From Aquimonas voraii (GTDB lineage Bacteria > Pseudomonadota > Gammaproteobacteria > Xanthomonadales > Xanthomonadaceae), in the NCBI RefSeq assembly GCF_900101825.1, contig NZ_FNAG01000002.1, positions 186,001 to 250,000 of the forward strand: 64,000 bases of DNA, in the 5' to 3' direction. Below, one piece after another: positions 17,169-24,430 of this stretch. The position numbers and the translations under genes are program-made. Position 1 is the first letter of the stretch; each line of letters starts with the position of its first letter. Below the pieces are notes generated by a model. The model was not told the origin of the DNA. It searched no databases and saw nothing but the letters and a program-made list of their open reading frames with translations.

Positions 17169-18497
17169 TCACTCCAGCGTGTGCAGCTTCTTCGCTGCCG
17201 CTGCGACGCCTTCCAGCACGCGCTCCGCCAGCTCTCCAGGAAAGCGCTCGGGCAGCTGCCGGGCCACCTGTTCGACCACCACCGGCGCCCGTTCCGCCAA
17301 GTCCTCACGCAGCGCACGCGCGCGCTCGATTGGAAAGCCGCAGCGATGCGCGGTGGCGTCCCAGTGGCGGGGCAGGATGCGCTTCCAAAGGGAGTGACGA
17401 TGCGTGCTGTGTGCTGCCATCGCCATGCGTGCGCGCTCGGGGGCAAGCTGATTGCGGCCCTTGCCCAGCACCGCATGCGCCGACAGCACGTCGTACAGCG
17501 GCGCCAGCCGATAGCGGCCGCCGGCCTCGATGTGCAGGCTGAAGTTCTTGGCGTGGCCATCGGTGGCGCAGAGCAGCCAGAACACCAACTGCGCGCGGAA
17601 GAAGGTCTCGCGGTCAGCCTCGGCCTGTGCCGAGCCCAGCAGGAGCCGCATGCCCTGCATGATGCCGGGCCCACCGTCGGCCTTGTACTTGAAGGCCGGC
17701 GGTGTGCCGGTGGCCTGGCAGAAGTCTTCCTGCGGCAGGCGCAGCCAATGTGTCCTGGCCTTGGCCAGGCGCCGATCAAAGCGCTGCACTACCAGTGCCT
17801 TCTGCTCTTCGAACTGGGCGATGCGACATTCCGCCACCGGCAGGCCGAAGGCGTGCAGAAGCTGCGCGCACAGCCACTCGTTCTCGACCGAGGTGGCGAA
17901 GTCGGCCTGCATATTGCCGACCCTGCCCAGCGGCAGCTTGAAGATGTGCGTGCTCGGCGTGGTGCCCAGCGGGCGCTGCCAGCCGCCAGCGTGCCAGAGC
18001 AGGGCGGTCTTCTCCTGCGCGCCGGCCAGCGAGATGCGCAGGTCGACCTGGTCGTCGCGGCCAAGCCCCGAGAGTGCCGGTGTGCGCCGGAGCAGGGCGG
18101 CGACATCGGCCTCGCGCATCGGCTCGCCCTCGATGCGATCAATCGGCGCGGGCGCCACCTCGTCCGGCAGCAGCTGCACCGCGCCCACGCAGTCGCGACC
18201 CACTTCCGCCAGCAGATCAAATGCGCGCTGGCTGGCGGCACCGAAGCGCGACTGCAGGCGCTGGCGAATGGCCGGGCTGTCCGGCAGCAGGTTGTCGAAG
18301 AAGGCCTCCACCACCGGGCCCGTGTAGGGCGCGGCGCGCAAGGGCAGAGACAGCGACAGCGGACGTGCGGCCTTGGACTGCAGCCAGCTCGCCTCGTACC
18401 CGAAGGCATGCACGCCACCTGCGCCGATGCGCCAGCGGCCAACGAACTCGCCGTTCATCCACACCGCCAGCTGGCGAGGGCCGCGTGCGCGCCTCAC
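17169..18497 (-). CDS. hipA: HipA-family kinase toxin
   Basis: A 442-residue protein, close to the 440 of E. coli HipA, a serine kinase that phosphorylates glutamyl-tRNA synthetase and causes growth arrest. The N-terminal domain (WMNGEFVGRW) and nucleotide loop (DDQVDLRISLAGAQEKTALLW) are present; the catalytic Asp and Asn sit in LLCATDGHAKNFSLH and the metal Asp in LAPLYDVLSAH. It starts at a GTG one base after the hipB stop, so translation is coupled. All key residues are visible. The target in this organism is not shown. Confidence 0.92.
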   Translation of the reverse strand: MRRARGPRQLAVWMNGEFVGRWRIGAGGVHAFGYEASWLQSKAARPLSLSLPLRAAPYTGPVVEAFFDNLLPDSPAIRQRLQSRFGAASQRAFDLLAEVGRDCVGAVQLLPDEVAPAPIDRIEGEPMREADVAALLRRTPALSGLGRDDQVDLRISLAGAQEKTALLWHAGGWQRPLGTTPSTHIFKLPLGRVGNMQADFATSVENEWLCAQLLHAFGLPVAECRIAQFEEQKALVVQRFDRRLAKARTHWLRLPQEDFCQATGTPPAFKYKADGGPGIMQGMRLLLGSAQAEADRETFFRAQLVFWLLCATDGHAKNFSLHIEAGGRYRLAPLYDVLSAHAVLGKGRNQLAPERARMAMAAHSTHRHSLWKRILPRHWDATAHRCGFPIERARALREDLAERAPVVVEQVARQLPERFPGELAERVLEGVAAAAKKLHTLE

Positions 18498-18498
18498 C

Positions 18499-18750
18499 TC
18501 ACCACTCCGGCGACTGCGGATCGTCCGCCGGCGCTTCGTTCGGCTCCAGCACCAGGCGCAGCTGCAGGGCGGAGAGCAGCTTGTACAGGCTGGCGATGCT
18601 GCTGCCGCTGGGGTCGGTTTCGAGGCTGGAGACCGTCTTCTGCAACAGCCCCACCTTGCTGCCCGCCTCGCGCTGGGTCAGTTCAGCGCTCAGCCGCCGG
18701 CCGCGCAGCACGGCGGCCAGCTGTTGGGGGGTGTCGGCATGGAGGCGCAT
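18499..18750 (-). CDS. hipB: HipB-like antitoxin, XRE family
   Basis: An 83-residue protein with one Cro/XRE helix-turn-helix (LAAVLRGRRLSAELTQREAGSKVGLLQKTVSSLETDPSGSSIASL) and a proline-rich tail. Family partners bind hipA, hold it inactive, and repress the operon. It lies immediately upstream of hipA, with one base between them. Just before its start codon are three repeated operator-like sites and a near-consensus promoter, in line with autorepression. Confidence 0.92.
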   Translation of the reverse strand: MRLHADTPQQLAAVLRGRRLSAELTQREAGSKVGLLQKTVSSLETDPSGSSIASLYKLLSALQLRLVLEPNEAPADDPQSPEW

Positions 18751-18754
18751 GGCG

Positions 18755-18826
18755 TATACCCTGTGGGGGATTTCGACGCTTTATACCCTCTGGGGGTTAG
18801 AGGTTCAATACACCCTGTGGGGTATT
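18755..18826 (-). promoter_or_regulatory. hipBA promoter with three operator-like repeats
   Basis: On the minus strand a near-consensus sigma70 promoter is visible: TTGAAC at 18808-18803, 17 bases, then TATAAA at 18785-18780. Three sites of the form AAxxCCCCxxAGGGTxTA occupy 18807-18826, 18782-18799 and 18755-18772, each imperfectly symmetric (ATACCCC..GGGTGTAT in the first). Their common ACCC positions are exactly 27 bases apart. The first overlaps -35, the second fills the spacer to -10, the third lies at the expected transcript start. HipB binding is the obvious inference. Confidence 0.78.
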
Positions 18827-18851
18827 GCGCCGAAGCCCGCCGCATCGGCCC

Positions 18852-19082
18852 CCGAAGCGCGCATAGGGTGGGCCCCGGCCCACCATGAGCCACACGCTCG
18901 CCAAGGTCCTCGCCAACGCCCTGCCACCTCATCGCAAGCACCCGCGCGAGGTCAGCAGGCAAGGACACACCTGCACCCCCGACACCTCGCACCGCTGCGC
19001 TGGCAGCCCGCTCGCGGTATCGAGATCCAGACGTGCCACCAGCAGCCTCGGCGGGGCCTGCGGTTGCCAGCAGGTCACTCGC
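18852..19082 (-). pseudogene. R2 repeat joined to hydrolase 3'-end remnant, copy a
   Basis: From the R2 palindrome (TAGGGTGGGCCCCGGCCCACC from 18864) this block runs to the vapC stop. Read on the minus strand from 19072 it encodes CWQPQAPPRLLVARLDLD then TASGLPAQRCEVSGV, which matches the last 33 residues of the hydrolase at 20970-21767 without gaps (21 of 33 identical). The hydrolase stop TAG is replaced by CAG. R2 to stop is 108 bases here and in the other two copies. It is a gene remnant, not a gene. Confidence 0.75.
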
Positions 19083-19502
19083 TCAATCCGCCACCTCCGA
19101 AGCCCAGTCCTCCACGCTCAATCCGCTGACACGCGCAAACTCGCGCGTGTTGTGCGTCACCAGCGTGGCCGCATCGGCGAGGGCGTGGCAGGCGATCCAA
19201 AGATCGTTCGCGCCGATCGGCGTGCCCTGATCCTTCAGTTGAGTCGCCTGCTCGGCATAGTGCCGGCAGATGGCCGGGCCGCTCGGATACCGCACAGGCA
19301 CCTGGCGGCTGAGCTGGTCGAGCCGTCGCAATACCTCGGCCTTGCGCGTACTGCGCTCCGCGCCCTTCAGCAATTCCGCCCAAGTGATGAAGGACATGCA
19401 GATCTCGTCGGACTCCGGCAGCGCATCAATTCGTTGCGCCACGCTGGGCGGCCGGTTCTTGATCAGGTAGATCAGGATGTTGGTGTCGAGCAGATAGATC
19501 AC
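19083..19502 (-). CDS. vapC: PIN-domain ribonuclease toxin VapC
   Basis: A 139-residue PIN-domain toxin. Acidic residues of the active site are present: MIYLLDTNILIYLIKN (first Asp), SFITWAELLKGAE (Glu), GANDLWIACHALADAATLVTHNTREF (Asp, with the usual TxN). VapC toxins cleave tRNA or rRNA; the target here is unknown. It overlaps vapB by four bases. Its stop codon lies exactly at the edge of the displaced hydrolase remnant, suggesting the insertion junction. Confidence 0.92.
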   Translation of the reverse strand: MIYLLDTNILIYLIKNRPPSVAQRIDALPESDEICMSFITWAELLKGAERSTRKAEVLRRLDQLSRQVPVRYPSGPAICRHYAEQATQLKDQGTPIGANDLWIACHALADAATLVTHNTREFARVSGLSVEDWASEVAD

Positions 19503-19771
19503 AGCGGCTCGCGTTCCTGCACGTCGGGCTGGCTGGCGCGCTCCGCCTCCAGGGCCGCAACGAATTCCGCGTCCGCGTCTGCCAGCGCCTCAAGCGCTTC
19601 GAGCAGGGCAGCACCACGCCGCGCACGCAGCGGATGGATGATCAGATCACCCGCCTCGTTGCGGGTGATGGTGACGCGGTCGGTATCCAGCTTGAACTCG
19701 GCCGGAATACGCACGGCCTGGCTGTTGCCGTTGTTGAACACACGAGAGGTCAGGGTCGCCATGGCTGGCAC
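19499..19771 (-). CDS. vapB: VapB antitoxin, AbrB-like
   Basis: A 90-residue antitoxin of the swapped-hairpin AbrB type: SRVFNNGNSQAVRIPAEF is the DNA-binding half, and the acidic C-terminal half (ALADADAEFVAALEAERASQPD) would mask VapC. The track start at 19771 is GTG (MPAMATL...); an ATG at 19762 (MATLTSRV) is equally likely or better. It overlaps vapC by four bases. Upstream of it, at about 19775-19800, lies an A/T-richer segment with inverted ACT..AGT elements that may hold its promoter and operator. Confidence 0.9.
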   Translation of the reverse strand: MPAMATLTSRVFNNGNSQAVRIPAEFKLDTDRVTITRNEAGDLIIHPLRARRGAALLEALEALADADAEFVAALEAERASQPDVQEREPL

Positions 19772-19869
19772 CTGTGTTTACTTGAGTGTGTGTACTTTGG
19801 GGCTCCGCGTGCTGAGCTGCAAGCACAGCCAGCTTCCCAGCGTGAGCCGACACCGTGGACCGCGGCGCC

Positions 19870-20078
19870 ACCGAGCACCTATAGGGTGCGCCCCGGCCCA
19901 CCATGAGCGGCACGCCCGCCCCGGTCTTCGCCAAGGCCCCCGCCCTCCCATCGCAATAACCCGCGCAAGGCCAAGGGCAAGAGCACCCCTACACCCTCGA
20001 CCCTCTGGACCGCTGCACCAGAACCCCAGTCGCTGCACTTGAATCCAGATCGGCCATCAGCAGATCAGGCAGTGCTCG
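19870..20078 (-). pseudogene. R2 repeat joined to hydrolase 3'-end remnant, copy b
   Basis: Same organisation as copy a. The palindrome begins TAGGGTGCGCCCCGGCCCACC at 19882. On the minus strand the sequence from about 20075 reads LPDLLMADLDSSAATG then VLVQRSRGSRV and a stop TAG at 19991-19989, matching the hydrolase C-terminus in frame (VPGLLVADLDLHAATG...), about 16 of 29 identical. The distance from the palindrome to the stop is again 108 bases. Both vapBC and the next module are therefore flanked by copies of the same segment. Confidence 0.72.
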
Positions 20079-20083
20079 CCTGC

Positions 20084-20111
20084 TTGCCCGGCATCCCTCC
20101 AGGACTAGAAT
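20084..20111 (+). promoter_or_regulatory. putative promoter of the antitoxin/PIN module
   Basis: TTGCCC at 20084-20089 and TAGAAT at 20106-20111 are separated by 16 bases, 29 bases before the antitoxin ATG. This is a plausible sigma70 promoter; it lies just past the end of hydrolase remnant b. Confidence 0.45.
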
Positions 20112-20140
20112 CGACCCACCCCGAACTTCGGCCCTGCGTC

Positions 20141-20383
20141 ATGACCACCGTACAGATCACCCTGCCAGACCAGCTTGCCGAAGAAGCCGCGAGCGCCGGT
20201 CTGCTGCGCGCCGAGCGTATCGAAGCGTTGCTGCGTGAGCAGCTGCGAGTAGAACGAGTGGCGCAACTGCGGGCCGCGAGGCATTCGCTGGCCGCGGACC
20301 CCGTGCCTGCGCTGACCGCAGCCGAGATTGACAGCGAGATCACCGCCTATCGCGATGCGCAGCGACGTGCGGCTGGTACTTGA
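20141..20383 (+). CDS. antitoxin of a PIN-type module
   Basis: An 80-residue protein starting MTTVQITLPDQLAEEAASAG, a ribbon-helix-helix style beginning, then an acidic helical tail (LTAAEIDSEITAYRDAQRRA). Such tails commonly wrap the toxin. It overlaps the following PIN reading frame by 29 bases, as in co-translated toxin-antitoxin pairs. Family assignment is from its opening pattern and position; no structural test is possible here. Confidence 0.78.
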   Translation: MTTVQITLPDQLAEEAASAGLLRAERIEALLREQLRVERVAQLRAARHSLAADPVPALTAAEIDSEITAYRDAQRRAAGT

Positions 20384-20795
20384 TACCAACACGGCCGTCT
20401 CGGGCCTGCTCTGGCCCGGAGGACCGCCCTGACACTTGATCGACGCCGCGCTCGATGGGCGTATCGAACTCTTCAGCAGCACCGCCCTGCTGGCCGAGCT
20501 TCAGGGCGTGCTGGACCGGCCGAAGTTCGCCCGAACACTGGCCAAGCGCGGAACGTCTGCGCGTACGCTGTTCAATGGCTATGCCGCGCTGGTGACGCAT
20601 GTGTCGCCTGCAACGGTGCGGCGCGTCGTCAAGCGCGACCCTGATGACGATCACGTCCTAGCCTGTGCGCTTGCGGCCAATGCCCGCCTGATCGTCTCGG
20701 GCGATCTCGATTTGCTTGATCTCGGTGAACACGAAGGCGTGCCGATCTTCACGGCGGCCCAGGCCCTGACTTGGATCGAGCAAGCGCTGAACTGA
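20355..20795 (+). pseudogene. PIN-family toxin with in-frame TGA
   Basis: From the ATG at 20355 the frame encodes a COG1569-like PIN toxin (LVLDTNTAVSGLLWPGG) but meets TGA at 20430-20432, then continues in the same frame: HLIDAALDGRIELFSSTALLAE, KRDPDDDHVLACALAANARL, VSGDLDLLDLGEHEGVPI. The domain continues across the stop without shift, so one substitution (for example CGA to TGA) would explain it. The N-terminal catalytic Asp lies before the stop; the others after it. A TTG at 20436 could restart translation but would lack that Asp. The toxin is therefore probably inactive. Confidence 0.8.
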
Positions 20796-20850
20796 CGAAG
20801 CAGGCCCCGGCGACTCAGCTTTCATACCTCGCAAGATCGCCCACAGCTTC

Positions 20851-20969
20851 GCCGGAGCGCCATAGGGTGAGCCCCGGCCCACCATGAGCCACTCGCTCGC
20901 CAAGGTCTTCGCCAACGCCCTGCCACCCCATCGCGAGCACCCAAGCGAGGCCGGCAGGCAAAGACGCCC
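20851..20969. repeat. R2 repeat, copy c, next to the intact hydrolase gene
   Basis: The palindrome TAGGGTGAGCCCCGGCCCACC starts at 20863. The next 108 bases lead exactly to the stop codon of the hydrolase at 20970. This unit aligns without gaps with the R2 parts of copies a and b. It also contains the peptide-like frame MSHSLAKVFANALPPHR, shared with copy a but broken in copy b. Confidence 0.75.
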
Positions 20970-21767
20970 CTACAGACCGGACGTCCTGCATCGCTGCGCC
21001 AGCAGCCCCGTCGCCGCGTGCAAATCGAGATCCGCCACCAGCAAACCCGGTACCCCATGTGGCTGCCAGCAGAGCAGCCGCCCATCGGGCGCGGCGATCG
21101 CGGAAGTGATCGGCACACCCTCGCTCGCACAGTTGACCGAAGCGAAGTAGACGGTGTTCTCTGCGGCGCGGCAGCGCACGGCCATCTCGTGGAAGCTGCC
21201 GCCCGGGTCGGCAAAGGTCTGCGGGCGAAAGCCGCCGGGCTCGCCGACGGCGGCATGCGGATGGAACACCACCTGTGCCCCGCGCCGCGCCGCCCAGCGC
21301 ACCGTCTCGGGATAGCGCCAGCCCTCGTGGCAGATCACCACGCCAAAGCGCAGCGGGCCCACGCTGAACACCTGCCGCTCGCTGCCATAGGCGGGGTAGG
21401 TGGGCTCCTCATCCGGATCGATCTGGCCCTTGTCCTGCCAGCCGAGGATCTCGCCATCGGCACCGATCACGCAGGCGCTGATCTGCAGCCCGCGCTCGGT
21501 GATGCGCTCGGTGCCCAGGATCACCGCCACGCCTGCCGCCTTCGAGGCATCTGCCACCGCACGCACGGCCTGCTCAAGAAAGCCCGTCTCCGGCGCCGGC
21601 ATCACCGCCCCCGGCCATCGATAGCCGGGGATAAAGCACTCGGGGAAGCAGAGGATCAGCGCGCCTTGGCGCCCGGCTTCGGCGATGGCGGCGACGGCGG
21701 CATCGACCGCGGCTTCGCGGGTGGCGGGGATTGGGAGGTTGGCGAGGGCGATGCGGGTGGTGGGCAT
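20970..21767 (-). CDS. carbon-nitrogen hydrolase family protein
   Basis: A 265-residue protein of the nitrilase superfamily. The catalytic triad is clear: Glu in LCFPECFIPGYRWP, Lys in GWQDKGQIDP, Cys in VVICHEGWRYPETVRWAARRGA. These enzymes cleave amides or nitriles; the substrate is not determined. The N-terminus MPTTRIALANLPIPATREAAV and length are typical. Its last about 30 codons are repeated in frame as two remnants at 18974-19081 and 19992-20075, outside the two toxin-antitoxin modules. Confidence 0.88.
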   Translation of the reverse strand: MPTTRIALANLPIPATREAAVDAAVAAIAEAGRQGALILCFPECFIPGYRWPGAVMPAPETGFLEQAVRAVADASKAAGVAVILGTERITERGLQISACVIGADGEILGWQDKGQIDPDEEPTYPAYGSERQVFSVGPLRFGVVICHEGWRYPETVRWAARRGAQVVFHPHAAVGEPGGFRPQTFADPGGSFHEMAVRCRAAENTVYFASVNCASEGVPITSAIAAPDGRLLCWQPHGVPGLLVADLDLHAATGLLAQRCRTSGL

Positions 21768-21847
21768 GTCTGGGCCTGGTTTGACGTCACACGCGAAGCA
21801 GGGGCTAGGACAGTTCGGTCTTGAGCCAACTGCCCTCCCCTTGCAAG

Positions 21848-22450
21848 CTAGAGCTCGACTTCAGGTTCGGCAGTTGCCAGAGCAGAAGTCAGCTCCGACA
21901 GCCTGCCATTCTCGAAGCGAAAGCGGGTCGTAAACGGCAGGCTCGGGCAGCACAGTGCATCGCTTTCTGCGTACTTCAAGCCCTCCAGCGAGATCACACC
22001 TGCTTCGATGCTCACCGGGGCGTTCGGGAAGCTGCGCCAGCCCTTGCCGCCGATCTGCATCACGTCCAGCAGTCGGTAGGGCTCATGAGGGTCGTCGAGC
22101 TCGCCGGTTTCGTTAACTATGTGCGCGAACACGGCGAGGTAGTCGTTGTGCGAGTTGCTCTTGCGGAAGCCTTCGAGCGAGAACACTGCCACCGCGGCCT
22201 GCCCCTGATCGGGCAGCAAGGGGCCGAACCGCACCCCGTCTCTTTGCTCGCCTAGCACGGCGTAGCCGTCCGAAAGCAGTACGGCCAGCTGCTCCAGTCT
22301 GCGTGCGATCAGGGCATGGCGTTGCAGGTGCAGTATCCCCTGAGCGGGTTCCTCAAGCGCGAGTGATTCGTCGGGTGACGGGTCGACGGCTTCGCTTGCG
22401 GTGCCGCGCGAAGCGCTTATCGCCAGCGCTGCTGCCAGCAGAAGCTTCAC
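21848..22450 (-). CDS. secreted protein, unknown
   Basis: A 200-residue protein with a signal peptide (MKLLLAAALAISASRGTASE). The rest has GYAVLGEQRDGVRFGPLL, VAVFSLEGFRKSNSHNDYLAVFA, PHEPYRLLDVMQIGGKGWR and ESDALCCPSLPFTTRFRF; no family was recognised. It is probably periplasmic. Codon use is a little less GC-biased than its neighbours. It sits upstream of hutI on the same strand with a 34-base gap and is not clearly linked to histidine use. Confidence 0.65.
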   Translation of the reverse strand: MKLLLAAALAISASRGTASEAVDPSPDESLALEEPAQGILHLQRHALIARRLEQLAVLLSDGYAVLGEQRDGVRFGPLLPDQGQAAVAVFSLEGFRKSNSHNDYLAVFAHIVNETGELDDPHEPYRLLDVMQIGGKGWRSFPNAPVSIEAGVISLEGLKYAESDALCCPSLPFTTRFRFENGRLSELTSALATAEPEVEL

Positions 22451-22484
22451 AGGTGAATGTTCGAACGCGTTCAGGAGAGCTCCG

Positions 22485-23708
22485 TCAATCGTGGCGTTGT
22501 GACGCGTAGTGAGTGGCTTGTAGCAGCTCCGCCCCCATCCAGTAACTCAACTCCGCCGCCTCAGTCACCCCCCACACCGCGATATCCGCCCGCATCCCTT
22601 CCACCAATCGTCCCCGATCCGCCAGCCCCAGCGCCTTCGCCGCATTCACCGTCGCACCGCGCAGGGCTTCTTCGGGGGTCAGGCGGAACAGGGTGCAGGC
22701 CAGGTTCATGGCAAGGCGCAGGGACATCAGCGGTGAGGTGCCGGGGTTGAGATCGGTGCTGACGGCCATGGGCACGCGGTGGCGGCGCAGGGCGTCGATG
22801 GGGGGCAGCTGGGTTTCGCGCAGGCAGAGGAAGGCGCCGGGCAGCAGCACGGCAACGGTGCCGCGTTCGGCCATGCGGGCCACGGCGTCTTCGTCGGTGA
22901 ACTCGATGTGGTCGGCGCTCAGGCCCCCGTAGTCGGCGACCAGGGCCGCGCCGCCGAGGTTGCTGAGCTGGTCGGCGTGCAGCTTCACCGGCAGGCCCAG
23001 CGCGGTGGCTGCATCGAACACGCGGCGGGTCTGTTCGGGGCTGAAGCCGATGCCTTCGCAGAAGGCGTCGACGGCGTCGACCAGGCCTTCGTTGTGGGCG
23101 GCGGGCAGGATGGCGGTGCAGACGTGGCGGATGTAGTCGTCGGCGCGGCCGGCGTATTCGGGCGGCAGGGCATGGGCGGCCAGCAGGGTGGTGCGCACGC
23201 TGATGCCCAGCACCTCGCCGAGTCGTCGCGCCACGCGCAGCATGCGCAGCTCGGTGTCGATGTCGAGGCCGTAGCCGGACTTGATCTCGATGGTCGCCAC
23301 GCCGTCACGCATCAGCGCGCGGGCGCGGGGCAGGGCGGCGGTGAGCAGCTGTTCTTCGGTGGCTTCGCGGGTGGCGCGCACGGTGCTGAGGATGCCGCCG
23401 CCGGCCTGGGCGATTTCGGTGTAGCTGGCACCGTTCAGCCGCATCTCGAATTCGCGGGCGCGGTTGCCGCCGAACACCAGATGCGTGTGGCAGTCGATCA
23501 GGGCGGGCGTGGCGAGTGCGTTGTCGAACAGCTCGATTTCGCGGGCCTGGTGGCGCTGCTCGGCGCTGAGCTTCGTCTGCGGGCCGATGTAGGCGATGCG
23601 GCCGTCGCGGATGCCGATGGCGGCGTCTTCGATCAGGCCGTAGCCGCTTTCGTCGGCGAGCGTGGCGGCGCGCAGGCCGCAGAGCAGGCGGTCGAAGGGC
23701 GCGCTCAC
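22485..23708 (-). CDS. hutI: imidazolonepropionase
   Basis: This 407-residue amidohydrolase opens the ring of imidazolonepropionate in histidine degradation. The metal and active-site motifs are present: [52 protein letters not shown] and [10 protein letters not shown]. It starts at a GTG one base after the stop of a GNAT gene, so the two are probably co-transcribed. No hutH, hutU or hutG is in the window; they may be elsewhere. Length matches the family. Confidence 0.95.
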   Translation of the reverse strand: MSAPFDRLLCGLRAATLADESGYGLIEDAAIGIRDGRIAYIGPQTKLSAEQRHQAREIELFDNALATPALIDCHTHLVFGGNRAREFEMRLNGASYTEIAQAGGGILSTVRATREATEEQLLTAALPRARALMRDGVATIEIKSGYGLDIDTELRMLRVARRLGEVLGISVRTTLLAAHALPPEYAGRADDYIRHVCTAILPAAHNEGLVDAVDAFCEGIGFSPEQTRRVFDAATALGLPVKLHADQLSNLGGAALVADYGGLSADHIEFTDEDAVARMAERGTVAVLLPGAFLCLRETQLPPIDALRRHRVPMAVSTDLNPGTSPLMSLRLAMNLACTLFRLTPEEALRGATVNAAKALGLADRGRLVEGMRADIAVWGVTEAAELSYWMGAELLQATHYASQRHD

Positions 23709-23709
23709 C

Positions 23710-24252
23710 TCAGAGCTCGCGCAGGTAGAAGCGGTTGCAGGCGAAGTGGCCGGTGGCGCCCATGGCCCGCGGGATGCGGCTGAAGCCGCTGCGTTCGTAG
23801 AGCTTGGCGGCGGCGTCCATGCCGGTGAGGGTTTCGAGGTAGCACTGGCGATAGCCGGCTTCGCGGGCGTAGTCGAGGCAGACCGCCATCATCGCGGCGC
23901 CTGCGCCGATGCCGCGGGCCTCGCGCAGGAAGTACATCTTGCGCAGCTCGCAGACGCCGGGCACGTCACCCGCGAGTGGTGCGATGCCAGCGCCGCCGAT
24001 GACGCGGCCGTCGCGCTCCAGAACGAAGTAGGCGTGGCCGGGGGCGGCGTAGTTTTCGCTCATCGCAGCGACTTCGGGATCGTGGATGGCGAAGCCCGGG
24101 CCGTCGGCGCCGAATTCCGGCATGACGGTGCGGATGATGTTCGCCACCGCGGGGTCATCGGCGGCGCTGATGCGGCGGATGCGTGCGTTGTTCGGCAGCG
24201 TTGCCTTGGGCGAAGTCGCGTCGGTGGAGCCGGTGTCGGTATGAGCGGGCAT
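23710..24252 (-). CDS. GNAT family N-acetyltransferase
   Basis: A 180-residue GNAT. The acetyl-CoA region is [26 protein letters not shown], and the last strands give [24 protein letters not shown]. It is directly upstream of hutI with one base between. The link suggests a role in histidine-derived or related metabolism, but the substrate is unknown. The ATG at 24252 precedes a Ser/Thr-rich head ([16 protein letters not shown]) that may be partly disordered. Confidence 0.85.
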   Translation of the reverse strand: MPAHTDTGSTDATSPKATLPNNARIRRISAADDPAVANIIRTVMPEFGADGPGFAIHDPEVAAMSENYAAPGHAYFVLERDGRVIGGAGIAPLAGDVPGVCELRKMYFLREARGIGAGAAMMAVCLDYAREAGYRQCYLETLTGMDAAAKLYERSGFSRIPRAMGATGHFACNRFYLREL

Positions 24253-24339
24253 GGCGGTGCGCGTGGGCGGGTTGTGAAGGCCCGATTATGGGTGCGCGCG
24301 TGGCGATGTGGGGCGTGGCTTTGGTGGGGGGCGGGCCTC

Positions 24340-24430
24340 GTGGCGGGGCCGCCTGTGCGCAAGGCGGAAGCCTACGGCTTTGCCGCGCCCTCCATGGCGC
24401 GCGGCAAAGGCTCAGTTCTTCTGCCTTGCC
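24340..24430 (+). repeat. R1-like partial repeat
   Basis: At the 3' end of the monooxygenase gene: CTTTGCCGCGCC, loop CTCCAT, then GGCGCGCGGCAAAG (24378-24409), followed by a weaker stem AAGGC..CTGCCTT. The CTCCATGGCGCGCGG segment is identical to R1 copy 2. Only the last two hairpins are clear, so it is a truncated or divergent copy. Confidence 0.4.

Larger units (their letters stand above)
19772..20140. other. 369-base gap holding R2 copy b, remnant b and two promoters
   Basis: Between the divergent vapBC and antitoxin/PIN modules. It holds the vapB control region (19772-19800), R2 with hydrolase remnant b (19870-20078), and the promoter of the next antitoxin (20084-20111). No intact gene is supported. 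Confidence 0.6.

Noticed and set aside
18885-20950. A possible small protein MSHxLAKVxANALPPHR inside R2 copies a and c
   Set aside because: The same position in copy b has an early stop, and the sequence is part of the repeat; no support for translation.
18852-21081. Integron attC cassette array
   Set aside because: Toxin-antitoxin cassettes with repeats recall superintegrons, but the repeats are not attC-like (no paired RYYYAAC/GTTRRRY core recognised) and they contain hydrolase coding sequence.
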